Under the pieces are notes generated by a model. It did no database searches. It had not been told where the DNA came from and was given only the letters and a program-made list of their open reading frames with translations. A stretch of 64,000 bases of DNA from Verrucomicrobiia bacterium (GTDB taxonomy: Bacteria > Verrucomicrobiota > Verrucomicrobiia > Limisphaerales > UBA9464): NCBI GenBank assembly GCA_019634635.1, contig JAHCBB010000016.1:40287-104286 (forward strand), given 5' to 3'. A program made the position numbers and the translations under genes. Shown in pieces: positions 48,101-56,251 of the stretch; the first letter of the stretch is position 1, and each line of letters starts with the position of its first letter.

Positions 48101-48349
48101 GGGGACGATGGCCGGGTGCCCTGACTTGAGCGCGCGAAAGGCGTCTTCACGGCGGTCGAGGCGCAGTCCGGCCTTCCGCTTCGGTTCGTCGGGCCCGTGG
48201 CACGCATAGCAGCGGTCGGACAGGAGCGGACGGATGTCTCGGTTGTAGTCCACGGCGGCGGCCGTGGCACTCAAGCCAAGCAAACCGGCGACCATGGGGA
48301 GCATGGAAAGCCGGAGACTCCGAACCGCGGTGGAGCGGCGGGGACGCAT
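45107..48349 (-). CDS. PSCyt1-DUF1549-LamG-DUF1553 (PSD1) protein
   Basis: The predicted product is 1080 aa from the ATG at 48349, which gives a signal peptide ending before VDYNRDIRP; the frame extends to 48580 without similarity. Domain order: planctomycete cytochrome PSCyt1 (CYACHGPD), DUF1549 with FADTSGYHFDGVR and a CTECHDHKYDP heme-type motif, a LamG-like sandwich (about residues 430-640), then PSD1/DUF1553 (TVNRFWAIFFGTGLVQT, FWRRSAHYPPMATFDAP, QSLVLMNDPGFVEAAR). It is the partner of the DUF1501 gene downstream. It marks the left edge of the CRISPR island. Confidence 0.93.
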   Translation of the reverse strand: MRPRRSTAVRSLRLSMLPMVAGLLGLSATAAAVDYNRDIRPLLSDRCYACHGPDEPKRKAGLRLDRREDAFRALKSGHPAIVPGEPGHSPVVVRIRSADPDEIMPPPETGKPLSESQRALIEQWVAEGAPWQDHWAFLPPRRPALPPVTDVRWPRNELDFFVLSRLEAAGLSPNPEADRVTLLRRATLDLTGLPPSIEAVDRFLADQGPEAYERAVDRLLEMPQYGERMAAHWMDLARFADTSGYHFDGVRFMWLWRDWVIQSFNDNRPYDQFTVEQLAGDLLPNATRSQRVATGFVRNNMTNDEGGADPDEYLNKYVVDRVNTLGAVWLGMTVGCTECHDHKYDPMSTREFYQLYAFFHNVPEKGLDRIRTDNPPPRLPVPTTEQALQLVEAEFTLRDAEKTLQDRTNELGETQEKWEREMVERPPAGAVPLTRIRHLPLDGDLRFQETEDIEGTSDSGPEAGPQTPASGTGVFRVDSGPEFVEGRIGRALKLDGRSHVDLGDAFGFDRDTPAGFGGWVKFSGNGAILSRQEPGPGFRGFDLLISDGRPEVHLIHAWPDNAIQVRARDPLAPNQWHHVWVSYDGSGAAGGLRIHVNGRRRDLEVRKDHLKDSFATTAPLRLGSRNGEAHFTGHVDDLRFARRDVSEAEIQGQILSDFLPVVRRSRGQRSDEERNDLARYYRETHAVDFLRSEASLARARQAKERLLSQIPTTLVMEEMDPPRPTFVLTRGDFRSPGERVSPGTPAFLPPLSEGPTNRLALARWLVAPEHPLTARVTVNRFWAIFFGTGLVQTVNDFGSQGEWPSHPELLDWMAVQFRDGDPVAAPAGGPPTRVGAWDVKALLRRIVTSATYRQSAAVSPAKLEQDPYNRLLSRGPRLRLDAEFIRDNALAIGGLLNPRIGGPSVKPYQPDGLWDGTDSVFVQDHGDLLYRRGLYVFWRRSAHYPPMATFDAPNREVCTFARQRTQTPLQSLVLMNDPGFVEAARGLAQRVLDEEPGDSGQRLLRAFRHTLGRTPAPGELELLQNTYERQLARFREDPDAANALLKTGEAPMPEGAPVPELAALTTVANVLLNLNETITK

Positions 48350-48654
48350 GACGGGAAGGTACCCCGCATGGTCTGCCGAGACAATCGCCGTCAGATCCTG
48401 TCCCTGCGATTCACCCGTCCGTTCGTATAGCTCCCGACCAGTTTTGGCCGGTCTGGCGTGTTCAGGACGCCGGTCGTGACGACGGGCTCCGAGAACGCAC
48501 GGATGCATCCGGTGAAACTCCTGGCCCAGCCCCGCGGATCGCCATGGCGGGCGCGATCCTCGCAGGAGGGGACCCGGCACTCGCGGGCCCCCGCCTTGAC
48601 GACGCGGAATGCCGTGGCCTCTCCGTTCTGTCCGGTCGGCGGCAACAACTCCGG
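48350..48654. other. Spacer between the leader-distal end of the array and the PSD1 gene
   Basis: This stretch of 305 nt contains no convincing coding frame. Transcription from the array (minus strand) would run into it and towards the PSD1 gene. I see no strong hairpin with a T-run, so the end of the pre-crRNA is not defined by an obvious intrinsic terminator. Confidence 0.55.
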
Positions 48655-51328
48655 GTCTTCATTGCCTTTCGGCTCTCAGTCCTCTTCGGACATTACCCCT
48701 GCACGGGGCGGCCGCGGTGGGTGGCTGGTCTTCATTGCCTTTCGGCTCTCAGTCCTCTTCGGACGGTGTATTGGACCCGGTGAAGGAGCCATGAGGCTCC
48801 TAATGTCTTCATTGCCTTTCGGCTCTCAGTCCTCTTCGGACCCGTGTGTCGCGGACAATCCGCTGACGATGCGCCGGGGTCTTCATTGCCTTTCGGCTCT
48901 CAGTCCTCTTCGGACCGTGGCGTCCCATTCAGGCTCCCGTTGGGGGCGGAGGTGTCTTCATTGCCTTTCGGCTCTCAGTCCTCTTCGGACCCGACCGCAA
49001 CGGGCGGACGCTTCGAGGCATTCCGCCATCGTCTTCATTGCCTTTCGGCTCTCAGTCCTCTTCGGACAATGAGCCTCCCGTCCTACATTGGCGTTCCGAC
49101 CGCAACGTCTTCATTGCCTTTCGGCTCTCAGTCCTCTTCGGACGAGAACCGGCTTACACCATGAAGTCAAAAACCAAAAAAGTCTTCATTGCCTTTCGGC
49201 TCTCAGTCCTCTTCGGACGCAGGAGGTGGCGGCGTGAGCGCGATCGTTGACATGGCGTCTTCATTGCCTTTCGGCTCTCAGTCCTCTTCGGACCGGACAA
49301 GCTGTTCGACGCTTTGTCGGCGCTGATGCCAGTCTTCATTGCCTTTCGGCTCTCAGTCCTCTTCGGACGGACTCCGTGACCCGGACCATCGGGTTCGGAA
49401 CCAACGTCTTCATTGCCTTTCGGCTCTCAGTCCTCTTCGGACAGTTCGCCGTCGTCGAGTGGCATCGAGCCGTGGGGCGAGTCTTCATTGCCTTTCGGCT
49501 CTCAGTCCTCTTCGGACCCGACATTGTTCGGCAGGCCCTTGAGGATTACGTGGCCGGTCTTCATTGCCTTTCGGCTCTCAGTCCTCTTCGGACCTCGCGG
49601 CGTATGCCCGTATCGTGCCGCTTCTGTCCAAGGTCTTCATTGCCTTTCGGCTCTCAGTCCTCTTCGGACAGGCCGAACTCGTGCAGACCATCGTCGCGAG
49701 CACCCCGTCTTCATTGCCTTTCGGCTCTCAGTCCTCTTCGGACTGAGTGGGGACGTGCGGTAGGCGCCTACGTGGCGCCTGGTCTTCATTGCCTTTCGGC
49801 TCTCAGTCCTCTTCGGACCGTGGCGGACTCCGTGACCAGGTCCGTTGGTTTCGCGAGTCTTCATTGCCTTTCGGCTCTCAGTCCTCTTCGGACAACAAGG
49901 GAGGGGCGAAGACCCCTCCGCCCGCGAAAGCGGTCTTCATTGCCTTTCGGCTCTCAGTCCTCTTCGGACTTACGGTTGTGGGCGTGAACTCCCGCAACGT
50001 TACCCTAGTCTTCATTGCCTTTCGGCTCTCAGTCCTCTTCGGACGGCCTTGCTGGGAGGGTGAAGTTCCTTCGGGAACCCGCGGTCTTCATTGCCTTTCG
50101 GCTCTCAGTCCTCTTCGGACCTGTGTGCGTTGGACGGAATGGCTGGCGCTTGGTGCGCGTCTTCATTGCCTTTCGGCTCTCAGTCCTCTTCGGACCTGCT
50201 CGTGTCAGTCCGCAACGCGGCTGGGGCTACGACGGTCTTCATTGCCTTTCGGCTCTCAGTCCTCTTCGGACAGTCCCCGGCGCGGATCAACCAACCCTAT
50301 CTGTCGCGACGTCTTCATTGCCTTTCGGCTCTCAGTCCTCTTCGGACTGGAGTTTCTCTCTCCGGACGAGGTGTCCGGTATGTCCTGTCTTCATTGCCTT
50401 TCGGCTCTCAGTCCTCTTCGGACAAGGTCTCGTCGTTGCCGTCCGTGTGGATGCGGGCGGGAGTCTTCATTGCCTTTCGGCTCTCAGTCCTCTTCGGACA
50501 TGATCAACCGGTTTGAACTGTGACAAACCTCCCGGTCTTCATTGCCTTTCGGCTCTCAGTCCTCTTCGGACGTGCGTTTGCACCCATGGGTTCCTGTCTG
50601 ATGCCGGATTGTCTTCATTGCCTTTCGGCTCTCAGTCCTCTTCGGACAACCTTCAGGCAGGCCATCGGGTCTATTTGGACGGACACGTCTTCATTGCCTT
50701 TCGGCTCTCAGTCCTCTTCGGACAGGCGCCCCGGTCAGGATCGCAGTCCTCACGGACGCTGTGTCTTCATTGCCTTTCGGCTCTCAGTCCTCTTCGGACC
50801 GCATTGATGCGGGCGGGACTGTAGTGGCAGGCTACGTGTCTTCATTGCCTTTCGGCTCTCAGTCCTCTTCGGACCCGCCAAGAGGAGGTGGCGGCGTGAG
50901 CGCGATCGTTGAGTCTTCATTGCCTTTCGGCTCTCAGTCCTCTTCGGACCGTGACACCGGGCAAGCACTTGCCCTACCACGTGGTGTTGTCTTCATTGCC
51001 TTTCGGCTCTCAGTCCTCTTCGGACATGGCCAATTCCAACGAAGTTACAACGACGGCGCCAATGTCTTCATTGCCTTTCGGCTCTCAGTCCTCTTCGGAC
51101 TGTCTGCTTTTAGTGCAGAACAGACTGCCCGCAATCTGGGTCTTCATTGCCTTTCGGCTCTCAGTCCTCTTCGGACACGGTCCGAGGTGGTGATGAAATA
51201 CGGCGCCACATCCAAGTCTTCATTGCCTTTCGGCTCTCAGTCCTCTTCGGACGCTGCCACTCAAACCAAACGTCAACACAACCTTACACATGTCTTCATT
51301 GCCTTTCGGCTCTCAGTCCTCTTCGGAC
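48655..51328 (-). CRISPR. CRISPR array, 36 repeats and 35 spacers
   Basis: Thirty-six copies of a 37-nt repeat, all identical as read, start at 48655 and recur every 72-77 nt up to 51292; spacers are 35-40 nt, mostly 38-39. On the minus strand the repeat begins GTCCGAAGAGGAC and ends GGCAATGAAGAC. That end resembles the AUUGAAAC-type 5' handle of type III crRNAs, and cas1-cas2 lie beyond the right end, so I read transcription leftward with the leader at 51329-51587. Two small stems are possible in the repeat RNA: GTCC/GGAC around GAAGA, and GCC/GGC around a GAAA loop. Several spacers overlap or are homologous to one another. Confidence 0.98.
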
Positions 51329-51587
51329 CCTGGCACCGTAACCTCCTGATGCTGAGGAGGGCAAGGGGACGTTCGGTCGGGAGGGGGGTTGCTGGGTTTT
51401 CTGGAGACGGGGAATTCGAAGCTCAGAGTGGTTTTGAATGGTGAAAAGTGACTGAGGTTGAGGGGGTTGCGCTGGCCGGTCGGGAGCCCATGCATTTCGG
51501 GGGTCCGGAGGTGCCGACCTGGAACCGAGTTCGGGAGTGGTCGGCTTCGGGTATGGTTCCTGCCGGGATCGCGTCATCGGGTAGGCG
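51329..51587 (-). promoter_or_regulatory. Probable CRISPR leader
   Basis: The 259 nt between the cas2 stop and the first repeat are non-coding and should contain the array promoter and the Cas1-Cas2 integration anchor. A CCTCCT/AGGAGG hairpin (51342-51360) lies 14 nt from the first repeat. A less GC-rich stretch around 51420-51450 could hold the promoter, but no exact -10 box stands out. Confidence 0.65.
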
Positions 51588-51941
51588 CTATACCAGATAG
51601 CAGACCATCTTCTCCGAACAGACCATCGTGCCGGCAGTCCGGGTTTCGCGTGAACAGCGGCTGTCCAGTGGGTACGCGACCAGGCGGTCTTCGGACGGAT
51701 CAATCTCCTTGAGGAGCGCCTGCCAGAACCGCTGGAATTCGTCGGCCTCCAGCCGGCATTCGAACAGGCTGTACTGCACCCGTACGCCGTGGTCCTCGCA
51801 CACGCCCGCGACCCGTTGAAGGCGCTTGGGTTCACAGATGTCGTAGGCAACCAGGTACAGCATTTCTCGGGGTCCCGGGGGTTTGGTGGTGTACGGGACG
51901 GCGGGGAAGGCGTCGAACCACCAGTCGTCGAACAGCGTCAT
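51588..51941 (-). CDS. cas2: CRISPR-associated endoribonuclease/integrase subunit Cas2
   Basis: The predicted product is 117 aa. The Cas2 ferredoxin fold starts at MLYLVAYDI (residue 27), with the conserved aspartate at the end of the first strand, followed by KRLQRVAGVCEDHGVRVQYSLFECRL. Cas2 dimerises between two Cas1 dimers to integrate spacers. The frame has 26 extra residues in front (rich in W, F and P); the ATG at 51941 is 7 nt after the cas1 stop and fits an operon, but an internal ATG at 51863 would give a normal 91-aa Cas2. Confidence 0.95.
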   Translation of the reverse strand: MTLFDDWWFDAFPAVPYTTKPPGPREMLYLVAYDICEPKRLQRVAGVCEDHGVRVQYSLFECRLEADEFQRFWQALLKEIDPSEDRLVAYPLDSRCSRETRTAGTMVCSEKMVCYLV

Positions 51942-51948
51942 GGCCCGG

Positions 51949-52971
51949 TCAGTTCATGAGGAAGGGCTCAAACCGGGCGGGTTCCTCGATTGCCGCCTTG
52001 AACAGCACCGCTTGCTGGTCCAGTTGCTGACGCAGGGTGGTGCGGTGTCCGGTGTGTTCGCTCAGGAACTGGCGCTCCATCCGGCGTTCGTATTGGAGGA
52101 TGAATTTCCGGCGGCCGTCGTCGTTGAGATAGCAGCCGCCGTTCCGCGGTTCGAAATGCTTTGCGTTCAGGATCTGGTGGCTGAAGCAGTCCAGGGCCAG
52201 GGCCTCGACGAAGCACGGGCGGAAGGGCTCCATGAGATCGAGGGCCAGGCTCCAGCGGCCATCCTCGGTGGCATGGAGGCATCCCAGCGACGGGTCAAGA
52301 CCGTGGGCGTGACAGGCCGCAACAACCTCGTTGTACAGCAGGGTGGACCCAAAGGAGATGCAGGCGTTGACCGCGTTGTGCGGGGGCCGGGTGCTCCGGC
52401 GTTCAAAGGGGAAGGCCTCGGGCAGAAAGCGTGCCCATCCCTGGAAGTACCGGGCGGCGGCGGTGCCCTCCCAGCCCATCAGCTCCGGGATGTCGCTGGC
52501 CCGCGCCAGTTGGGCCAGCAGGCTTTCCAGCCAGTCGAGGGTTTGCTGGATCTCCGGATCGGCGGGTGTCTCGCGATTGGAGTGCAGCCGCTGGAGGATG
52601 CGCCGCTGGTTGTACACCTTGGCGGCGACGATCCGGCCCGCGATCTGCAGGCAGAACGCCGGCTCGAGGGTGCGCTGGTACTGTCCGAGGCGGGCGCGTC
52701 CGTGCGCCGGACTGGCGGGCAGGAATCCGCCGAGGAACTGGCCGGAGCCGCCCAGCCATACCAGCGGGATCTCCCGCTTCAACACCGCGCCGACCGCCTG
52801 CGAGGTGATCTGCACCGACTCGGCAAGGATCAGCCGGTCGAGATCCCGCAGGGGGATTTCCCTGAGCAGGGTGTCGGCGTCGGGACTGCCCTCGTCGCGT
52901 CCGATGACCTCCAGATGTTCAGTGTGGAGACGGACGCGGGCTTCAGGGTTGAGAATCGCGGCGGTGGGCAT
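51949..52971 (-). CDS. cas1: CRISPR-associated integrase Cas1
   Basis: The predicted product is 340 aa from the ATG at 52971. The three metal-binding positions are visible: glutamate in WEGTAAARYF, histidine in LGCLHATEDG and the acidic residue in LALDLMEPFRP. The N-terminal beta domain (VRLHTEHLEVIG, REIPLRDLDRLIL) is normal. No reverse transcriptase is fused. With cas2 it forms the adaptation unit immediately next to the leader, 318 nt downstream of the NE0113 gene. Confidence 0.97.
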   Translation of the reverse strand: MPTAAILNPEARVRLHTEHLEVIGRDEGSPDADTLLREIPLRDLDRLILAESVQITSQAVGAVLKREIPLVWLGGSGQFLGGFLPASPAHGRARLGQYQRTLEPAFCLQIAGRIVAAKVYNQRRILQRLHSNRETPADPEIQQTLDWLESLLAQLARASDIPELMGWEGTAAARYFQGWARFLPEAFPFERRSTRPPHNAVNACISFGSTLLYNEVVAACHAHGLDPSLGCLHATEDGRWSLALDLMEPFRPCFVEALALDCFSHQILNAKHFEPRNGGCYLNDDGRRKFILQYERRMERQFLSEHTGHRTTLRQQLDQQAVLFKAAIEEPARFEPFLMN

Positions 52972-53289
52972 GGTGATGGGCTTGTGAAGGTGTGGCTGAA
53001 ACGGGTCAGGGTCTGGGATGCCCGGCTTTGCTGGGGCGCAAATCAGCATTCACCCGGAAGGGGTCGTCGGAGGCAGTCGGTGGGAATCTCGGAATCATCG
53101 CCCCTGGTCTCTGCAAGCGATGTCGTGATTCCCATCGGCTGCCTCCGACGGGTGCTTGGGCGGCGTTACTTTGGCATGCGGGCTTTCCACGCCCAGTGAT
53201 GGGACGTCCGGAGACGTGGGGAGCGCAAAATCCGTTGGATCCGCTCCCATCCGGCAGTTCGGCTCCGTGCCTTGGATCGCAGAACGGCT

Positions 53290-54531
53290 TCATGCGAGGT
53301 GGATCAGGCTGGCAGGGATCGCCAGCGAGAAGCGTCCCTTCTCGGGCAGGCAGTCGGCCAGTCGTGCGGCGCCGCCGCCGGCGGTCCGAAGCTTCCGCCC
53401 GAGCGAGGAGATGGCCCGGCGAACTTCCTGGTCATCCTCGAACTTGGAGCGCAGCGCCCCTCCGTGACGCCAGTCGGCGAGCTGGCGTGGCGGCGCGTTC
53501 TGGCGGAGCTGGTCCCTGAATTCGTTCAGTGGCTTGACGCCGTCCTTGTAGGCGGGCAGCGCGGAATCGCCGCGACGGGCGCGTGTGGCGAGGAAAAGCA
53601 GCACGAGGTGTTCGAGCGGCGCGGTCCGCACGCGGATCCCATTGACCTCCAGCTCGCAGCGGGACTGTTCGACGGTCAGGCGCAATCCCTCGCCGGTGGT
53701 GCGGCGGACCTGTTCGCGGCAATCCTCGACGAGGCGATTGAAAGAGCCCGCCTTCCGTCCCAGGTCGCGCTGGAAGAGGTTGCGCAGCGGGACGAACGGC
53801 ACATCGGCCAGTTCGACCCGGGCCTCCCGGGGGTCGTGGAGCTTTCCCTCGCGGTCCGTGAGGGGCGGGCTGTCCTGTCCCGGAAACCAGAAGCCACGCA
53901 GAGCGTCGAACGGACTATTCACGAGCACGTGGGTCAGCCGGTCGGTCTCGCGTCCGGCCAGGGTCAGGCAGGCGTAGAGCAGGGCTCCCATCGTCTTGCG
54001 GCCCCCCGCGAGCGAGGCAATCAGACGGCAGTCGGGGTTCTCGACCAGTGCACGCACCTGATCCAGGAGGAAGTCCGCCGCCGCGGCGTTGTCGGCGGGG
54101 TGGCGCAGGTCGGGCAGCTCCACCGAACGGCCGGTGCTCTCCGCAACGGCGGTGATGACGCGGATGTCCGTGCCGGTGGTTCCAAACCGCGGCCGGTCCG
54201 AAACGTCGTTCCCCAGCGCGGCCAGTGCCTTTCGCAGCGCCTCCCAGGGCGGACACCCCAGCACGGGATCGGGCTCAAAGAGCTGGCGCTCGAGTTCGCG
54301 GCGTCCCTCCGACGTTGTGACGACGATTACCCGGGATGGCAGCACCGGCGGCGATTCGTGGGCGAGCGCCCAGATGGTTTCGGTCAGCACGGCTGGAGAC
54401 ATGCCGGTCACGGCCAGGAGCACGGGATCGGGCTCATCCCGTCCGCTGGGAACCATTGGAGAGGGAATGGTCGGGACCGGTGGGTGGTTCCGGGACTTTG
54501 CGGGCTGTGTGGTTTTGCGGGCAGGCTTCAT
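53290..54531 (-). CDS. CRISPR-associated NE0113-family CARF protein (ring-nuclease/Csm6-like)
   Basis: The predicted product is 413 aa. Family features are an opening LLAVTGMSPAVLTETIWAL strand-loop-helix (ligand-binding loop of the CARF-like fold), a GTDIRVITAV segment and the SLAGGRKTMGALLYACLTLAG helix, which carries the conserved G-G-R-K-T residues. A helical, winged-helix-like region from about residue 280 to the end has no HEPN R-x4-6-H motif that I can see. Family models label NE0113 proteins as ring nucleases related to Csm6, i.e. proteins that bind and degrade cyclic oligoadenylate; this is from family knowledge. It lies 13 nt after the HNH gene and upstream of cas1. Confidence 0.85.
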   Translation of the reverse strand: MKPARKTTQPAKSRNHPPVPTIPSPMVPSGRDEPDPVLLAVTGMSPAVLTETIWALAHESPPVLPSRVIVVTTSEGRRELERQLFEPDPVLGCPPWEALRKALAALGNDVSDRPRFGTTGTDIRVITAVAESTGRSVELPDLRHPADNAAAADFLLDQVRALVENPDCRLIASLAGGRKTMGALLYACLTLAGRETDRLTHVLVNSPFDALRGFWFPGQDSPPLTDREGKLHDPREARVELADVPFVPLRNLFQRDLGRKAGSFNRLVEDCREQVRRTTGEGLRLTVEQSRCELEVNGIRVRTAPLEHLVLLFLATRARRGDSALPAYKDGVKPLNEFRDQLRQNAPPRQLADWRHGGALRSKFEDDQEVRRAISSLGRKLRTAGGGAARLADCLPEKGRFSLAIPASLIHLA

Positions 54532-54544
54532 GAGAGAATCTGGG

Positions 54545-55387
54545 TCAGTGTGAAGGTGGTGGAAAACGGATGGTCCGAAGACCCTTCCATTGATGGCACG
54601 GCCGACACAGCGGCTGGAGGTTGTCGGGCTTGGTCAATCCCCCGTCCCGAACCGGAAGTGCGTGGTCAATTTCCAACGGACTCCCGGCCGCTGCCTCCAT
54701 CGTTCCGCAGCGGGCGCACCGATGGCCATACGCCACCAGGACTCGCGCCCGCAGGGAGGAGGCGATCGCCCTCGAGAAAACGGAGGCACCTTCGCCACCG
54801 GCCGCATTGCGGGCCCGGAGGGGCTCCCGACCTGCGATGACCCGCGCGCGATCCTCCGGGCCCAGCGACCCGTCAAAGGCGTCCAGGATCGCGATCAGCA
54901 CCGGATGAATCGCCCGGATGAGCGCGACGTAGCGCGGTACCAGGTAGCGGACGAGGGCATCCGGCTCGTAGGCCAGGTCGAATCGGTGGATGACCCCGAT
55001 CCAGTTCGGCTTTCGAAGGAATTCGAAGCCCGGAAGCGTCACCGACGCGAGGGCGGGCTCGAGCTTCGCGAGCACCTCATCCGGATGCTGGTAGATCCGG
55101 TTTGGGTTCAGGTAGAACTGCACGTGCCAGTCGGCCCCCTCGCCATAGGCATGATCCGGGTCGTACACATGCTCGTACTTGAAGTACCTGGGATCCACGA
55201 CACCGCTTTTGAGGTGGCGATCCCAGATTCCGGAGAGGAGGACGGTGTTTCGTGTCCCGTGCCGGGTGACGCGGCGTCCCGGCTTGAGGCGACCGGAGAG
55301 TTCGGGTGGCAGGGCGGCGCAGACCTGGCGGAAAACCTCGTGGAGGACCGGCGTGAGATTGTCGGGCGTCGGAGTGATGGACGGCAT
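54545..55387 (-). CDS. HNH endonuclease domain protein in the CRISPR locus
   Basis: The predicted product is 280 aa. The C-terminal 60 residues form an HNH module: CARCG, then LEIDHALPVRDGGLTKPDNLQPLCRPCHQWKG, with the zinc cysteines, D-H and N all present. The first 200 residues are of unknown fold (HGTRNTVLLSGIWDRHLKSG, FKYEHVYDPDHAYG). Its place between the DUF2130 and NE0113 genes, all on one strand with a 13-nt gap on one side and 51 nt on the other, suggests a nucleic-acid-cutting accessory. No cyclic-nucleotide domain is visible. Confidence 0.8.
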   Translation of the reverse strand: MPSITPTPDNLTPVLHEVFRQVCAALPPELSGRLKPGRRVTRHGTRNTVLLSGIWDRHLKSGVVDPRYFKYEHVYDPDHAYGEGADWHVQFYLNPNRIYQHPDEVLAKLEPALASVTLPGFEFLRKPNWIGVIHRFDLAYEPDALVRYLVPRYVALIRAIHPVLIAILDAFDGSLGPEDRARVIAGREPLRARNAAGGEGASVFSRAIASSLRARVLVAYGHRCARCGTMEAAAGSPLEIDHALPVRDGGLTKPDNLQPLCRPCHQWKGLRTIRFPPPSH

Positions 55388-55438
55388 GGAGGCAACGTAC
55401 GGGGATTTGCCGGAATTGGGGTGGCTTGAGACGTCCCG

Positions 55439-56251
55439 TCACGTCGCGGACCCGGTGACCGAGCCGGTCGCATCGGGCTGGGCGAGCGTGCGGATTTCCC
55501 GCAGGGCCTCGCGCCCGGCGATACCCTGGATGGCTCCGTACAGCATGGCGGTGTGAGTGATGGCTTTTCGCACCTGTTGTTTCCGTTCCTTCCATTGCCT
55601 GGCGAAGGCCCGCTGTTCCGCGTCGAGTTGCTCGCGAAGCGCGAGGAAGGATTCCACGACGGCCTCGACATGCTGGCGGAAACCGACGCCGCGCAGGTGA
55701 TCATGGAGCACCTGGGCCTTGTCCGCGCGGTTGGCCTGCTGGACCCGCTGGGCTGCGGTTTGGATCAGGCCCTGGCGAAGCGCTGCGGCCACGGCGGCAG
55801 CGAAGGAAGGTTCACACACCCAAACGCCGTCTACGGGACCCAACCCGCGCATGCCGTCGGGCGGGCAGGTGGTCGCGATGACCGCCAGGTCGGCGCCCGC
55901 CTGCCGCTGGTCGGCCTTGAGTTTTTCCGGCCAGTCCGCCGACCAGTTCTTGGCCCGCTTGGCCTCCCAGAGAATCAGGCCGCAGTCAAAGCCGTTGCCG
56001 TTGCGCACCCGCTGGATGAGATCGGCGCCGTGCTGTCCTTTCTTCACCTCGACGATGTCATCGAAGAGGAAGGCGGCGCGGAGGCCGGACTCCAGGGTCA
56101 GCTCCAGGGTTTCGCCCTGGAGTGCGGACTGCAGATCCGCGCGCTGCCGCTCGAACCCGGCCTGAAGCTGCTCGCGCAGGTGGCGGGAGACCGCCTCGGT
56201 GAGCGGGATTTCCGCGCCGCACTTCGGGCACGTGATGGGCGTGTCGTTCAC
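55439..56251 (-). CDS. DUF2130 family protein, short form
   Basis: The predicted product is 270 aa from a GTG start. An N-terminal zinc-ribbon pair (CPKCG) leads into a short helix and directly into the DUF2130 domain, with a PD-(D/E)xK-like core (VKKGQHGADLIQRVRNGNGFDCGLILWEAKRAKNWS) in which D and E-x-K are present, then DLAVIATTC and a helical C-terminus. Usual DUF2130 proteins are about 400 aa because a long coiled coil separates the two parts; it is nearly absent here. The role is probably DNA-related, unproven. It stands between can2 and the HNH gene. Confidence 0.82.
   Translation of the reverse strand: MNDTPITCPKCGAEIPLTEAVSRHLREQLQAGFERQRADLQSALQGETLELTLESGLRAAFLFDDIVEVKKGQHGADLIQRVRNGNGFDCGLILWEAKRAKNWSADWPEKLKADQRQAGADLAVIATTCPPDGMRGLGPVDGVWVCEPSFAAAVAAALRQGLIQTAAQRVQQANRADKAQVLHDHLRGVGFRQHVEAVVESFLALREQLDAEQRAFARQWKERKQQVRKAITHTAMLYGAIQGIAGREALREIRTLAQPDATGSVTGSAT

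Noticed and set aside
48655..51444. Many overlapping open frames on both strands inside the array, up to about 250 codons
   Set aside because: They consist of the translated repeat (a periodic pattern every 75 nt) and have no independent coding evidence; they are by-products of the CRISPR array.
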